Assembly (NCBI GenBank): GCA_016716135.1 | Contig: JADJWX010000009.1 | Coordinates: 124,001-188,000 of the forward strand | DNA length: 64,000 nucleotides | Direction of reading: 5' to 3' | Origin: Lewinellaceae bacterium | GTDB lineage: Bacteria; Bacteroidota; Bacteroidia; Chitinophagales; Saprospiraceae | Part shown: positions 9,578 to 18,374 of the stretch, piece by piece | Numbering within the stretch: position 1 is the first letter of the stretch | Layout of the letters: the number at the start of each line of letters is the position of its first letter | The notes under the pieces: generated by a model | The model's database searches: none | What the model saw: the letters and a program-made list of their open reading frames with translations, nothing else | Told to the model about the DNA's origin: nothing | Translations under genes and position numbers: made by a program

Positions 9578-10838
9578 CTATCGAGTAGCGTTGAAGTTCT
9601 AATTTCGTCCACGCTTTTACATCCGGCCAAACCCATGGTAAGCTCCAAATCGGCTGCCCAGTTGTTCAGCAGTTCGGCCACTCCGGCTGCACCATTTAAT
9701 GCCAGAGCATAACAGTATGGCCTGCCGATACCGACTGCCGAGGCGCCAAGCGCCAGGGCTTTGAACACGTCGGCGCCGCCGCGAAAGCCACTGTCAATCA
9801 GCACCGGAACTTTATTTCGCACAGCCTCCACGATTCCGGGCAGCGCTTCAATTGCGCTGACAGCGCCGTCGACCTGCCGTCCGCCATGGTTAGAGACATA
9901 AACCCCATCCACGCCATAATCGAGTGCCTTTCGGGCGTCGTCGGGGTGCAGGATTCCTTTCAGGATAATCGGCAAATCAGTGTGTTGACGCAGGAAAGGC
10001 AAATCTTTCCAGGTAATATTTGGTCTGGAGTAGATGCGAATAAATGTTCGCACGGCTTTAATGCCGGCCTTGCTTCGCAAGTTTTTCCAAAACGGGCCCG
10101 GGTATCGGCGAGTTGCACCGATCAGAGTCCGGACGGCTTCCCATGAAATTGTGGTTTTAACATTCGGTCCCAGCACAGGTTCCTCCATAAGTTGACGGAA
10201 AACGGGATCGGAAGTGTACTGAGCGATACCCATACCTTTTAAAAACGGGAGTGACGCCAGGTCCAAATCCCGGGTGCGCCATCCAAGCATCGTTGTATCC
10301 AGCGTTACAACAATCCCGGAACAACCCGCCGCTTTGGCCCGACGCAAAAAACTGATGACCAATTCATCCGACCGGCTCCAGTATAATTGAAAAAAGCGCG
10401 GGCTATCCCCCATCATAGCAGCGCACTTTTCCATAGGAACGGATGCCTGATTGGAAAACAGGTAAGGGATACCCAAAGCACCCGCTGCCTGTGCCACTGC
10501 AATATCAGCCTGGGGTGCACCATTTCAAGCACCCCAATCGGCGCCAGAAAAAATGGTGTGGGCATCAACTGATCAAAAAGACGAGTCTCCAAATTCCGGT
10601 GTTCAACATCGCGCAGCATTCTTGGGACAATCCGCCACCGGCCGAAACCGGTTCGATTTGCCGCCATCGTATCCTCCCGTCCGGCCCCTCCGGCAACATA
10701 GGCCCAGGCAGCCGGGTGCATGCGCTGCTGCGCTTGTTTTTTCAAACTATCAAAATCAAAGGGCAGATTTTGCCGCTTTCCGGAAGCACCCCGGAGGTAA
10801 ACACTGCGTTGGCGGTCAAGTGCGTTATTTAGTTGCAT
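9571..10838 (-). CDS. FMN-dependent alpha-hydroxy-acid oxidising protein (lactate 2-monooxygenase/oxidase family), one frameshift
   Basis: Two overlapping frames (N part from 10838, C part ending at 9571) join into 422 aa if one base is added to the G4 run at 10512-10515: the first frame reads up to APIGVLEMVHP and the second continues with IAVAQAAGALGIPYLFS. Motifs of the family are present: YVAGGAGREDTM, FQLYWSRSDELV, VVTLDTTMLGWRTRDLDL, ILKGILHPDDA, and the active-site/FMN segment VSNHGGRQVDG followed by DSGFRGGADVFKALALGA. The enzyme should oxidise an L-2-hydroxy acid such as lactate using FMN and oxygen; the N-terminal layout fits lactate 2-monooxygenase-like members best. Start: the ATG at 10838 is preferred over 10877. 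The indel looks like a homopolymer error, not decay. Confidence 0.85.
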
Positions 10839-10946
10839 GGCATGTTTAAGAAATTTGTTTTTTGAACGTTTTCGCAAAAACTTGTGTTGGCATCTGGATA
10901 AATTCCACAGCCAAATATCTGAAAATCAAGGAAATCAGCGACTACC

Positions 10947-10978
10947 TTGCAATTCACTAATATGCATACTTACCTTTG
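10947..10978 (+). promoter_or_regulatory. Promoter of rlpA: TTG-N21-TACCTTTG
   Basis: A TTG at 10947-10949 and TACCTTTG at 10971-10978 are separated by 21 bp, the arrangement described for Bacteroidota primary-sigma promoters. The ATG follows 32 bp later. Confidence 0.6.
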
Positions 10979-11010
10979 TTATCAACTCTTAACATAAAAA
11001 CTACAATATT

Positions 11011-11913
11011 ATGCGCCGAACCGTAATCCTATTAGCCGGTATTTTTGCTTTTACAACTGCAAACTATGCCGGAGCACATGCCCAAAGCGCTCAGGAGGAA
11101 TTTGGCAAATGTGGCTACTATGCCGATGCATTGCAAGGCCGCAAAACAGCCAGTGGTGAAAAGTACGATAAGAACTTGCTTACCTGCGCACACAAAACAC
11201 TTCCCTTTGGAACCACGCTTAAAATCACCCGTCTTGATAACGGCAAATCCGTAACAGTGCGGGTAAACGATCGCGGGCCGTTTATCGAAGGTTATGTGAC
11301 GGATGTTTCTCGTAAAGCAGCTGAGGCAATTGGGTTGGTGCGCGATGGTGTGACGAAAGTTAAAATTGAAATTGTTGGATCCACAACCACAGCTAAATCG
11401 ATAACCGGCACTGTAAGCCCTGCGACATATTCCACATCAACACAGCCGCAAACGCTTCAACCTGCCCAACCTGCCACAACAACACGGGCAGCCTCCGTGT
11501 CGGCTGCAAAAGCCCAATTGGTAAAACCCAAAGCAGTAACGGCGCCGGCCACCGGGGTCAGCCCGGCGACATACAGTGCACCGTCCGCCACAGTGCCTGC
11601 CAAAGCCGCAGCAAAAGAAACAGCTGCCGTAGCCGTGTCGGAAGTATACCAGGTTGAGCTCAAACAGGTACAAGGCCGGGGATATGGCCTGCAGTTGGCA
11701 GTACTGAGCACGACTGAAAACTTGTTTCAAAACATAGCCAGCCTGCAGGCTACCTGGCCGGGAAAAGTAATTGTCAACCATGAAGACAGTTCCGGCAAGG
11801 AAGTTTTCAAACTGATTCTCGGACCATATGCTACCCGAAGCGAAGCCACTGCACAACAAAAAAAGGCGGCAACCAAGGGCTACAAGAAAACATTTGTGGT
11901 AGAATTCGAATAG
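11011..11913 (+). CDS. rlpA: RlpA-like septal ring protein with DPBB and SPOR domains
   Basis: 300 aa. A Sec signal peptide (residues 1-25, ending AHAQ) is followed by a double-psi beta-barrel at about 30-118 with the RlpA phrases GYYADALQGRKTASGE, AHKTLPFGTTLKITRL and VRVNDRGPF; the Asp in the last motif is the family's catalytic residue. A 95-residue Ala/Thr/Pro-rich linker leads to a C-terminal SPOR domain (about 213-300) that binds denuded peptidoglycan at division sites. Known members are lytic transglycosylases or septal-ring structural proteins. A TACCTTTG promoter precedes it and a strong hairpin follows, so it is likely monocistronic. The symbol rests on domain order rather than on a test of orthology. 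Confidence 0.9.
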   Translation: MRRTVILLAGIFAFTTANYAGAHAQSAQEEFGKCGYYADALQGRKTASGEKYDKNLLTCAHKTLPFGTTLKITRLDNGKSVTVRVNDRGPFIEGYVTDVSRKAAEAIGLVRDGVTKVKIEIVGSTTTAKSITGTVSPATYSTSTQPQTLQPAQPATTTRAASVSAAKAQLVKPKAVTAPATGVSPATYSAPSATVPAKAAAKETAAVAVSEVYQVELKQVQGRGYGLQLAVLSTTENLFQNIASLQATWPGKVIVNHEDSSGKEVFKLILGPYATRSEATAQQKKAATKGYKKTFVVEFE

Positions 11914-11942
11914 ATAGCGGAACCGCTACCGCTCCTTTTTAA

Positions 11943-11990
11943 AAAACAAAACACCGGTTGGGGGTTAATTCCAACCGGTGTTTTGTTTTT
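11943..11990. terminator. Strong bidirectional terminator
   Basis: A long stem (ACAAAACACCGGTTG pairing with CAACCGGTGTTTTGT) with an 11-nt loop, flanked by A-rich and T-rich tracts, between convergent genes ending at 11913 and 12005. Confidence 0.85.
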
Positions 11991-12004
11991 AGGAACAGTG
12001 GAAA

Positions 12005-12361
12005 CTACGCAGAAAAAGAGGTGCCACAACCACAGGTTGAGCTGGCATTTGGATTGTTAAACGTAAATCCACGATTATCCAGGCCATTAACGAAGTCGAT
12101 CTCCATCCCAATCAGATAAATGGCATGGGCTTTATTAACGATGAGTTGCATTCCCTCCAACTCAAACAAATCGTCATTTTCCTGGGGGGTATCAAACCCC
12201 AACACGTAAGTAAATCCTGAGCAGCCGCCTCCTTTGACGCCAACGCGAAGACCATATTCGTCAGGAATATTCTCCTGCTGACGAATTTGATTTAACTGAT
12301 CCAACGCGCCGGAAGTCAATTGGATGGGTGCGGTTGAAATTTTTTCAAGTACGGATTCCAT
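12005..12361 (-). CDS. Iron-sulfur cluster assembly carrier, IscA/ErpA/SufA family
   Basis: 118 aa from the ATG at 12361 (an ATG at 12379 would add six residues, but the promoter element at 12389-12396 leaves no leader for it). The A-type carrier signature is complete: VGVKGGGCSGFTYVLGF with Cys47 and the C-terminal STCGCGTSF with Cys110 and Cys112. These three cysteines bind the transient Fe-S cluster or iron. The protein is cytoplasmic and passes [2Fe-2S] or [4Fe-4S] clusters to apoproteins. No suf or isc genes are nearby, so it is a stand-alone locus, as is common for ErpA-like members. Assignment to the family is secure; the exact paralogue is not. Confidence 0.93.
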   Translation of the reverse strand: MESVLEKISTAPIQLTSGALDQLNQIRQQENIPDEYGLRVGVKGGGCSGFTYVLGFDTPQENDDLFELEGMQLIVNKAHAIYLIGMEIDFVNGLDNRGFTFNNPNASSTCGCGTSFSA

Positions 12362-12388
12362 ATTCACAAACTGGTTCAATTAACGGTG

Positions 12389-12396
12389 CAAAAATA
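12389..12396 (-). promoter_or_regulatory. -7 promoter element TATTTTTG for the IscA-like gene
   Basis: Reads TATTTTTG on the minus strand, matching TAnnTTTG, 27 bp upstream of the preferred start at 12361. Confidence 0.5.
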
Positions 12397-12443
12397 TACC
12401 AATTAAACGATAACAGGGCCAAATATGTTTACAACAAGGTGAT

Positions 12444-12451
12444 TACCTTTG
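12444..12451 (+). promoter_or_regulatory. -7 promoter element TACCTTTG for the DUF7935-like gene
   Basis: An exact TAnnTTTG match 39 bp before the ATG at 12491. It overlaps a TTG (12449) that could be mistaken for an earlier start. Confidence 0.5.
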
Positions 12452-12490
12452 CCGCCACTTAAAAAAATCGCATATTTAAGGACTCAACCT

Positions 12491-13015
12491 ATGGAGCTGT
12501 TCCTGGAATTACTGAAATTCACCATTCCCGCACTAATTGTTTTTTTCACTGCCTATTTTCTTTTGAAAATGCTGCTCGATGAAAGGCAACGAATCGACAG
12601 AATGGCTCTCAAGCAGGATGCCCAAAAGATTACACTTCCCCTTCGGCTACAAGCCTATGAACGGCTCACTCTGCTTTGCGACCGTGTAAGTATCCATAAC
12701 TCGTTATTGCGCATCCGAATGCCCGGCATGACAGTTGCCGACCTCAAAGGTGCCCTCCTGCTTAGCATCAGCCAGGAGTTTGAGCACAATACCTCCCAAC
12801 AGCTTTTTGTATCCGAAACATTGTGGAGAATTATCAACCTGGCAAAATCCCAAACCCTGGATTTGATCACCGAGGCTGCCGAAGATCTTGATCCGCAAGC
12901 AAACGCCGGATTACTCGTCGACAAGCTGCTCGCAGCGGTCGATGCACAGGATGCAATGCCGCCACTTCAGCGGGCGATCGTGGCTATCCGGACAGAGGCA
13001 GGGCAACTTTTCTGA
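12491..13015 (+). CDS. Membrane-anchored protein of DUF7935 type
   Basis: 174 aa from the ATG at 12491; an earlier TTG at 12449 lies inside the promoter element and is unlikely. One transmembrane helix (about residues 6-28) is followed by a basic/acidic stretch (DERQRIDRMALKQDA) and a helical cytosolic domain with the phrases LPLRLQAYERLTLLCDR and LLLSISQEFEHNTSQQLFVS. I recall this pattern from a Bacteroidota-specific uncharacterised family (DUF7935), often found as a single small gene; that match is from memory. No enzymatic residues are evident. It faces away from the IscA-like gene, with divergent promoters in the 129-bp gap. Confidence 0.85.
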   Translation: MELFLELLKFTIPALIVFFTAYFLLKMLLDERQRIDRMALKQDAQKITLPLRLQAYERLTLLCDRVSIHNSLLRIRMPGMTVADLKGALLLSISQEFEHNTSQQLFVSETLWRIINLAKSQTLDLITEAAEDLDPQANAGLLVDKLLAAVDAQDAMPPLQRAIVAIRTEAGQLF

Positions 13016-13555
13016 CATTTTGAGGCTAAACCACTGGCGGCCTTTGGGTTAAGTTTACATCGATCACTTAACAATAGTTTTACAGGTTTTGCGCACGAAA
13101 TAGAACAGTAAAATCGGAAATTCGACAGTGTAGATAATTAAAATATTGCCCAGGAATTCCACTCTTTTTAATTGGGCTTAACAACTGATTTTCAGCGAGG
13201 TTACCGCAGTTAATCGGCTTCAAACAACGTCAGGCAAGCGTTGTCATATAAAAAATAGTGGCCAATTAAATATTTCAAAGGCGCCACACTGCCAGAATCT
13301 TCACCCACAAATAAGCGCATTTTTGAAATTTAAATTTAAAAAGCTAAATTTTCAGGTATAACTAACCTTATGTGACTGATTATCAGCCCCCCCGAATAAA
13401 CGGCTCAGTAATACCCACTCAGAGTGCAAAACTTTTTTGTCGAAAAATGGGAATTCTATTTCCGGGATTGCGAGAAAAATGAAAACTTTGTCGCCCTGTC
13501 TCGATCGGAAATCTAATTTCGTAACAGAACTTTACTGGAGTTTCTCCTACACCAA
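13016..13555. other. 540-bp non-coding region upstream of dnaA
   Basis: No plausible gene on either strand. The region is AT-rich, with a very AT-rich core at about 13323-13357 (AAATTTAAATTT repeated motif), a C7 run at 13387-13393, and a 7-bp inverted repeat GTTAAGT/ACTTAAC around 13048-13074. A possible dnaA promoter, TTTG at 13487 and TAATTTCG (one mismatch) at 13514, has 23-bp spacing. Only a one-mismatch DnaA box (TGTAGATAA, 13129-13137) was found, so it cannot be called the replication origin on this evidence. Confidence 0.5.
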
Positions 13556-15001
13556 ATGCACCATTTAGGTATGACTAAGGACTGCCATATGGTATGGGAC
13601 AGTTGTCTGCGTATCATTAAGAAAAGTGTACCGCCACAAAGTTACAAAACGTGGTTTGAGCCTATCCGGCCCGTTCACCTGAACAATAGCGAATTGACTA
13701 TTCAGGTGCCGAACAAGTTTTTCTATGAATGGCTGGAAGAACATTATGTTCAACTTTTAAAAACAAGTATCCGCCAGGAACTGGGCGAACGCGGTCGCTT
13801 ATTATACCACATTATGGAAGGCGCCCAAAACGGGACCAATAAGACATCCGAGCCAACGCATTCGCAACCTTCGGCAGATAAAGACAATGAGCCGGTACCG
13901 GGTGTTTTTGATGCCGAAATGATCAAAAACCCATTTGTCATACCTGGTATTCGGCGCATTAAAATTGACCCGCAAATTAACCCGAATTACCAGTTCGATA
14001 ATTTCATTGAAGGTGACTGCAACCGGCTAGCCCGAAATGCCGGAATGGCCGTTGCAAAAAAACCCGGAGGTACCGCATTCAATCCCTTGGTAATTTTTGG
14101 CGACGTAGGTTTGGGCAAAACACATTTGGCCCATGCCATCGGCAATGAAGTGGTAAACCGGTACGCAGACAAAATGGTGCTGTATGTTTCAGCAGAAAAG
14201 TTTACAAACCAAATCATTCAGGCGATAAAAAACAACGCGGTCAATGATTTTGTAAACTTCTACCAGATGATAGATGTGCTTATCCTGGATGACATTCAGT
14301 TTTTGTCGGGGAAACAAAAAACGCAAGAGATATTCTTTCACATTTTCAATCAGTTGCACCAAAACGGCAAACAGATCATCCTGACCTCCGACCGGCCACC
14401 AAAAGACCTTGAAGGTATTCAGGACCGCCTGATCTCCCGTTTCAAATGGGGACTCAGCGCCGACCTACAGGCGCCGGACCTGGAAACACGGATGGCAATT
14501 CTGGGCGCTAAAATGGAAGTGGAAGGTGTCGACATCCCAAATGACGTACTCGAATTCATTTGCTACAACATCAAAAATAATATTCGCGAATTGGAAGGTG
14601 TGATGATCAGCCTGATGGCACAATCCACACTAATCCGCCGCGATGTGGATATTGAACTGGCAAAAGAAGTTATCCGGAATTTTGTTACTACGATCAACAA
14701 AGAAATTACGGTGGAGTTTATCCAGGAATTGGTGGCCGAACACTTCAATGTCCCGGTAGAACGCCTGCACCAGGAAACCCGTAAACGGAATATTGTTATT
14801 GCGCGCCAGCTTTCCATGTTTCTGGCCAAAAAACTGACGAACAAGTCCTTGAAAGCGATCGGAGAAACCTTTGGTGGTCGTGATCACAGTACGGTCATTT
14901 ATTCCTGCAAAGCGGTTCAGGACATGATGGACACCGATATGATCTTCATGGATACCGTTTCTGAATTGGAAAAGAAGATCAAAATGAGCCTTAACCACTA
15001 G
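13556..15001 (+). CDS. dnaA: Chromosomal replication initiator protein DnaA
   Basis: 481 aa, the usual length for the family. Domain I (residues 10-90) contains SYKTWFEPIRPV and VPNKFFYEWLEEHYV; a short variable domain II follows. The AAA+ domain III has Walker A GDVGLGKTH (182-190), Walker B LILDDIQFL and the sensor/arginine-finger region ILTSDRPPKDLEGIQDRLISRF. Domain IV ends with the DnaA-box-binding signature GGRDHSTVIYSC. The protein binds DnaA boxes as an ATP-bound multimer and opens the origin. The start at 13556 is taken from the longest frame with a GGAG sequence 15 bp upstream; MTKDCHMVWDSC at 13571 is an equally reasonable start that fits related proteins. Two tRNA genes follow. 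Confidence 0.97.
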   Translation: MHHLGMTKDCHMVWDSCLRIIKKSVPPQSYKTWFEPIRPVHLNNSELTIQVPNKFFYEWLEEHYVQLLKTSIRQELGERGRLLYHIMEGAQNGTNKTSEPTHSQPSADKDNEPVPGVFDAEMIKNPFVIPGIRRIKIDPQINPNYQFDNFIEGDCNRLARNAGMAVAKKPGGTAFNPLVIFGDVGLGKTHLAHAIGNEVVNRYADKMVLYVSAEKFTNQIIQAIKNNAVNDFVNFYQMIDVLILDDIQFLSGKQKTQEIFFHIFNQLHQNGKQIILTSDRPPKDLEGIQDRLISRFKWGLSADLQAPDLETRMAILGAKMEVEGVDIPNDVLEFICYNIKNNIRELEGVMISLMAQSTLIRRDVDIELAKEVIRNFVTTINKEITVEFIQELVAEHFNVPVERLHQETRKRNIVIARQLSMFLAKKLTNKSLKAIGETFGGRDHSTVIYSCKAVQDMMDTDMIFMDTVSELEKKIKMSLNH

Positions 15002-15057
15002 CTTTCACTAGGTCAGGAAAAGTTATCGCTACACGAACTAAAAAGATTTAGCTTTTG

Positions 15058-15090
15058 TTTGGCAATTACTTTCAATTCATTCTACCTTTG
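15058..15090 (+). promoter_or_regulatory. Promoter of the tRNA pair: TTTG-N21-TACCTTTG
   Basis: TTTG at 15058-15061 and TACCTTTG at 15083-15090 with 21 bp between them. This is the best match to the Bacteroidota promoter in the window, 28 bp ahead of tRNA-Ser. Confidence 0.7.
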
Positions 15091-15118
15091 CGTCCGCTTT
15101 TTTTAGCCACGTTTATCC

Positions 15119-15208
15119 GGATGGGTGGGTGAGTGGCTGAAACCATCGGTTTGCTAAACCGACGTACGGGTAAAACCTGTACCGCGGGTTCGAATCCCGC
15201 CCCATCCG
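15119..15208 (+). tRNA. tRNA-Ser(GCT)
   Basis: A 90-nt cloverleaf: acceptor stem GGATGGG/CCCATCC with discriminator G, D arm after position 9, anticodon loop TTGCTAA closed by a GGT/ACC stem (anticodon GCT), a long class II variable arm, and a TTCGAAT T-loop closed by GCGGG/CCCGC. The long variable arm and GCT anticodon identify serine. The CCA end is not fully encoded (CA follows the discriminator). Confidence 0.93.
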
Positions 15209-15209
15209 C

Positions 15210-15232
15210 AAAGCCCGCTCCGGCGGGCTTTT
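15210..15232 (+). terminator. Hairpin between tRNA-Ser and tRNA-Pro
   Basis: A perfect 9-bp stem (AAAGCCCGC/GCGGGCTTT) with a TCCG loop and a short T tract, located 1 nt after tRNA-Ser. It may terminate part of the transcripts before tRNA-Pro or serve as a processing signal. Confidence 0.6.
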
Positions 15233-15244
15233 AAAATTAGGTTT

Positions 15245-15321
15245 CGGGATGTAGCGCAGTCCGGTAGCGCACCTGCTTTGGGAGCAGGGGGTCCCAGGTT
15301 CGAATCCTGGTATCCCGACCA
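15245..15321 (+). tRNA. tRNA-Pro(TGG)
   Basis: A 77-nt cloverleaf with encoded CCA: acceptor stem CGGGATG/TATCCCG plus discriminator A, anticodon loop TTTGGGA closed by CCTGC/GCAGG (anticodon TGG), and a T-loop TTCGAAT closed by CCAGG/CCTGG. It is 36 nt downstream of tRNA-Ser and has no separate promoter that I can see. Confidence 0.95.
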
Positions 15322-15329
15322 TCAAATTT

Positions 15330-15370
15330 GGGCTAAATTTCTGACTGTCAGAAAATTAGCCCGTTTTTTT
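15330..15370. terminator. Terminator after tRNA-Pro, shared with the convergent GNAT gene
   Basis: A long stem GGGCTAAATTTCTGA paired with TCAGAAAATTAGCCC (one mismatch) and a CTG loop, followed by a T9 run. It lies between tRNA-Pro and the minus-strand stop at 15378. Confidence 0.8.
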
Positions 15371-15377
15371 TTGATGC

Positions 15378-15659
15378 TCAAACAAGCACATCCCGGATGC
15401 CCGGGTCTTTTTGAAAAACTGATTTTGCAAAAGGGCACAAGGGGATCACCTTAATATTTTTTTCCCGGACATATTCCACCAACTTGTTGAGCAGCTGCCT
15501 GCCTGCGCTTTTGCCCCGCAAGCGCTCATCCACTTCCGTGTGGTCAATAATCATTTTTTGCGCCCCCGCCATGGTAAATTCCATTGCAGCAAGCCGTTCG
15601 CCATTCTCTTCAACGAAGAATGCGCCTTTGTGCCCGTTGATCTCGAATTGAATTTGCAT
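15378..15659 (-). CDS. Small GNAT-like N-acetyltransferase (YjdJ/Gcn5-related type)
   Basis: 93 aa, the expected length for the short acetyltransferase family seen in YjdJ-type proteins (Pfam Acetyltransf_CG, family named from memory). The acetyl-CoA-binding segment is clear: TEVDERLRGKSAGRQLLNKL, where RLRGKSAG corresponds to the Q/RxxGxG/A loop of GNAT enzymes. The ending VIPLCPFAKSVFQKDP is also characteristic. The protein is cytoplasmic; its substrate is unknown. It is convergent with the tRNA pair and separated from it by a terminator. The ORF is intact and begins with ATG at 15659. Confidence 0.88.
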   Translation of the reverse strand: MQIQFEINGHKGAFFVEENGERLAAMEFTMAGAQKMIIDHTEVDERLRGKSAGRQLLNKLVEYVREKNIKVIPLCPFAKSVFQKDPGIRDVLV

Positions 15660-15814
15660 TTCTACAAAACTTCTATTTCCGGGAATGGTTCAACATGCAG
15701 TTCCGGATACAACACTATAACGGAAACTTCCCACATATTGAAAACAGTTCAGACTCCATGTACCTTCCAGCCTCAATCATTTGATACACGTCCTAATTTT
15801 ATCTTCGCAGTATT

Positions 15815-18239
15815 ATGTTTAGCCAGGTACCCGCTTTTTACCAGTCAGTCTGCTTTTTCTGCCTTAGCTTTCTTGCAGGCAACCTGTTCCTTTTACCGAA
15901 TACATTTGCACAATGCGGCCCTCCAATCAGTACTTTTCCTTATTTCGAAGATTTTGAATCCGACCCCGGTGGATGGGTTGCAGGCGGCATGGACAACGAC
16001 TGGGCATGGGGCATTCCCGGCAAACCGACTATTAACACAGCCGGATCCGGAAACCGGTGCTGGGTAACCGGAGGGCTCTCCGGCTCGTTCTACAATCTGG
16101 GCCAGCGATCCTATGTGGAAAGCCCCTGTTTCGATTTCACTGCGCTTTCCCATCCTTACATTTCATTTAGTATCTGGTGGGAATCGGAACGGCAGTACGA
16201 CGGCGCCACTTTCCAGTATTCCCTCAACGGCGGCACCACCTGGGCTAACGTAGGCGCTGCCGGAGATCCGGTGGATTGTCTGAACGAAAACTGGTTCAAT
16301 GCCAGTTCAATTACACATCTGAGCAATCTCACCCAAATACGAGACGGCTGGGCAGGAAATATCAAACCAACCGCTGGAAGTTGCCTGGGCGGCGGGGGAA
16401 GCAACGGCTGGGTCATCGCCCGGCACTGTATGCCCTATCTGGCTAATGAACCAAGTGTAAAATTCCGCTTCGCGTTCGGCGCAGGCACAACCTGTAATGA
16501 TTTTGATGGTATTGCTTTTGATGCCATCCGCATCGAAAATGCGCCGCCTGTGATTGCCGATTTTGAAGCAACTTGTATAGCGCAGGACACCTTTCAGTTT
16601 ACCAGCCTGGCCACCAATTGCCCCGACACCTGGAGTTGGGGGTTTAATGACCCGGACTCCGGCCCATTCAATACCAGCACGGAAGAAAACCCCGTTCACG
16701 TTTTCACCAAACCGGGAATTTATACCGTAACCATGCAGGCCTCCAGCGCTTGCAGCCCCGGCTCCAGTATATCCAGGACCATAAAAATTGTTGGCCTGGA
16801 TACAAGCAGTACTCCAGTTGATTGTTTTGGCAACAGCACCGGAACAGCAACAGCACAAGTCATCCCGGCCGGCGGAAACCCTACGCTTACCTGGAGCACA
16901 AACCCGGTTCAACTCGGCCCGGTCGCCGGTAATCTTGCAGCAGGTACCTACACCGTTTCAATGTCGGAACCGGGCTCCTGTCCTGTATCTGCCACCGTTA
17001 CCGTATCTGAACCGGAGCCGCTGCAGCATACGGTTAGTATTCTGCCTGCTTTTTGCGGCAATCCAACCGGTTCAGCCAGTATTGAGGTTGCCGGAGGAAC
17101 CGGACCCTACAGTTTCACCTGGTTTCCGCAAGGCGGAGTATGCCAAATGCCACGAATTTGCCGGTAGGCAATTACATCGTTACGATAACAGATCAAAACA
17201 ACTGCTTCGACACCGCAAATGTCCGCATCGACAGCACCGGGATTGTGGCCGAAGTTGTGGCACAGACTAATGCAAGTTGTAACGGAACGATGGACGGGCA
17301 GCTGACCGTACAGGTCATTGCCGGTACCCCACCCTATTCCTATTCCTGGTCGGCAGGCGCTGCGACCGGGCCCATTTCCGGAAATTTAGGCGCCGGCAAT
17401 TATACCGTAACTATTAATGATGCCAATGCCTGCACGACCAGTTTGACTGCCATGGTTCATCAACCTGAACCCCTGACATTCAGTATTTTCACAGAGCCGG
17501 TTCAATGTTATGGGAGTACCGATGGCATCATCCGTGCCGACAGTATTTCGGGCGGAACGGCGCCCTACAGTTTCGCCCTGGGACAAACGGCATCAGGAAG
17601 TAGCCCGGTGTTTGAAAATCTGGCGCCAGGGAACTACGTGCTAACGGCGCAGGATGCCAACGGTTGTAGTATCGCAACACCAGTCACCTTGCCCGAACCC
17701 ACGCCAAATCCACTCCAAGCCGGGCCGGACACCACCATTACTCAGGGCGAGCCGGTAGCACTCACCGGTGCCGTAACCGACCCGGGCCGTGTGATTCGTT
17801 ATCAATGGGAACCTTCAGTCTATTTGCAATGCGACAGTTGTCTCCAGACCCTGGCATTCCCGCCCGCTACCACCGTTTTCACTTTAAGCGCCATTGATAG
17901 CAGTGGATGTGTGGAACAGGCAACGGTGGAAATCCGTGTTGAGGCGGCGCCATTATATCTTCCAAATGCCATCAAACCGGAAGCAGCATCACCCAACAAC
18001 CGTTTCACCATTTTCGCCGGAGCAAATGTGCAACAAGTGGAATTGCTGCAGGTGTACGACCGCTGGGGAAACCTGTTGTTTGAAAACCGGGGCTTTCAGG
18101 CATCCGACCCCGCCGAAGGCTGGGATGGCAAGGCAAACGGAAAAGATGCCCTCCGGGTGTTTATGTTTACCTGATCAAGCTGGTGTTTATTGACGGCACT
18201 ACTGCCATAAAAAAAGGAGAACTTGTACTAATCCGGTGA
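15815..18239 (+). CDS. SprB-repeat/PKD surface protein with type B T9SS sorting domain, two frameshifts
   Basis: Three frames join into 808 aa if one G is added at 17135-17136 and one C at 18149-18151; the total then divides exactly by three. Order: signal peptide (1-33, ending NTFAQ); a jelly-roll/MAM-like domain (about 40-245, starting YFEDFESDPGGWVAGG); a PKD domain (about 250-325, ENPVHVFTKPGIYTVTM); about four SprB-type repeats (for example GTPPYSYSWSAGAATGPISG and NLGAGNYTVTINDANAC); and a C-terminal CHU_C sorting domain (IYLPNAIKP-like start, YDRWGNLLFENRGF, GWDGKANGKD, ending KKGELVLIR). Such proteins are exported by T9SS and held at the cell surface, where SprB relatives act in adhesion and gliding. 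Gliding itself is not shown here. Confidence 0.85.
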
Positions 18240-18241
18240 AA

Positions 18242-18297
18242 TCAGGTCAGGTGGCAGTGCTAAATTCCCAGACATGCTCCTGGCCTGAACTTTCTTT
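18242..18297 (+). terminator. Possible terminator after the SprB-repeat gene
   Basis: A 10-bp stem TCAGGTCAGG/CCTGGCCTGA (one G-T pair) with a 27-nt loop starts just after the stop and is followed by a T-rich stretch. The large loop makes it uncertain. Confidence 0.35.
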
Positions 18298-18374
18298 TGC
18301 TGTTAAATCTTTCCGAAATTTGCGCAACACTTTTTTCTGCGTTTGCGCCTTTTTCTAACAACTTTTCATAAAAC

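Noticed and set aside
13129..13137. TGTAGATAA as a DnaA box for an origin
   Set aside because: A single one-mismatch copy without further boxes is expected by chance; not enough to call oriC.
15113..15325. Minus-strand frame of 70 aa across the tRNA pair
   Set aside because: It is the antisense of two tRNA genes, a well-known source of spurious proteins.
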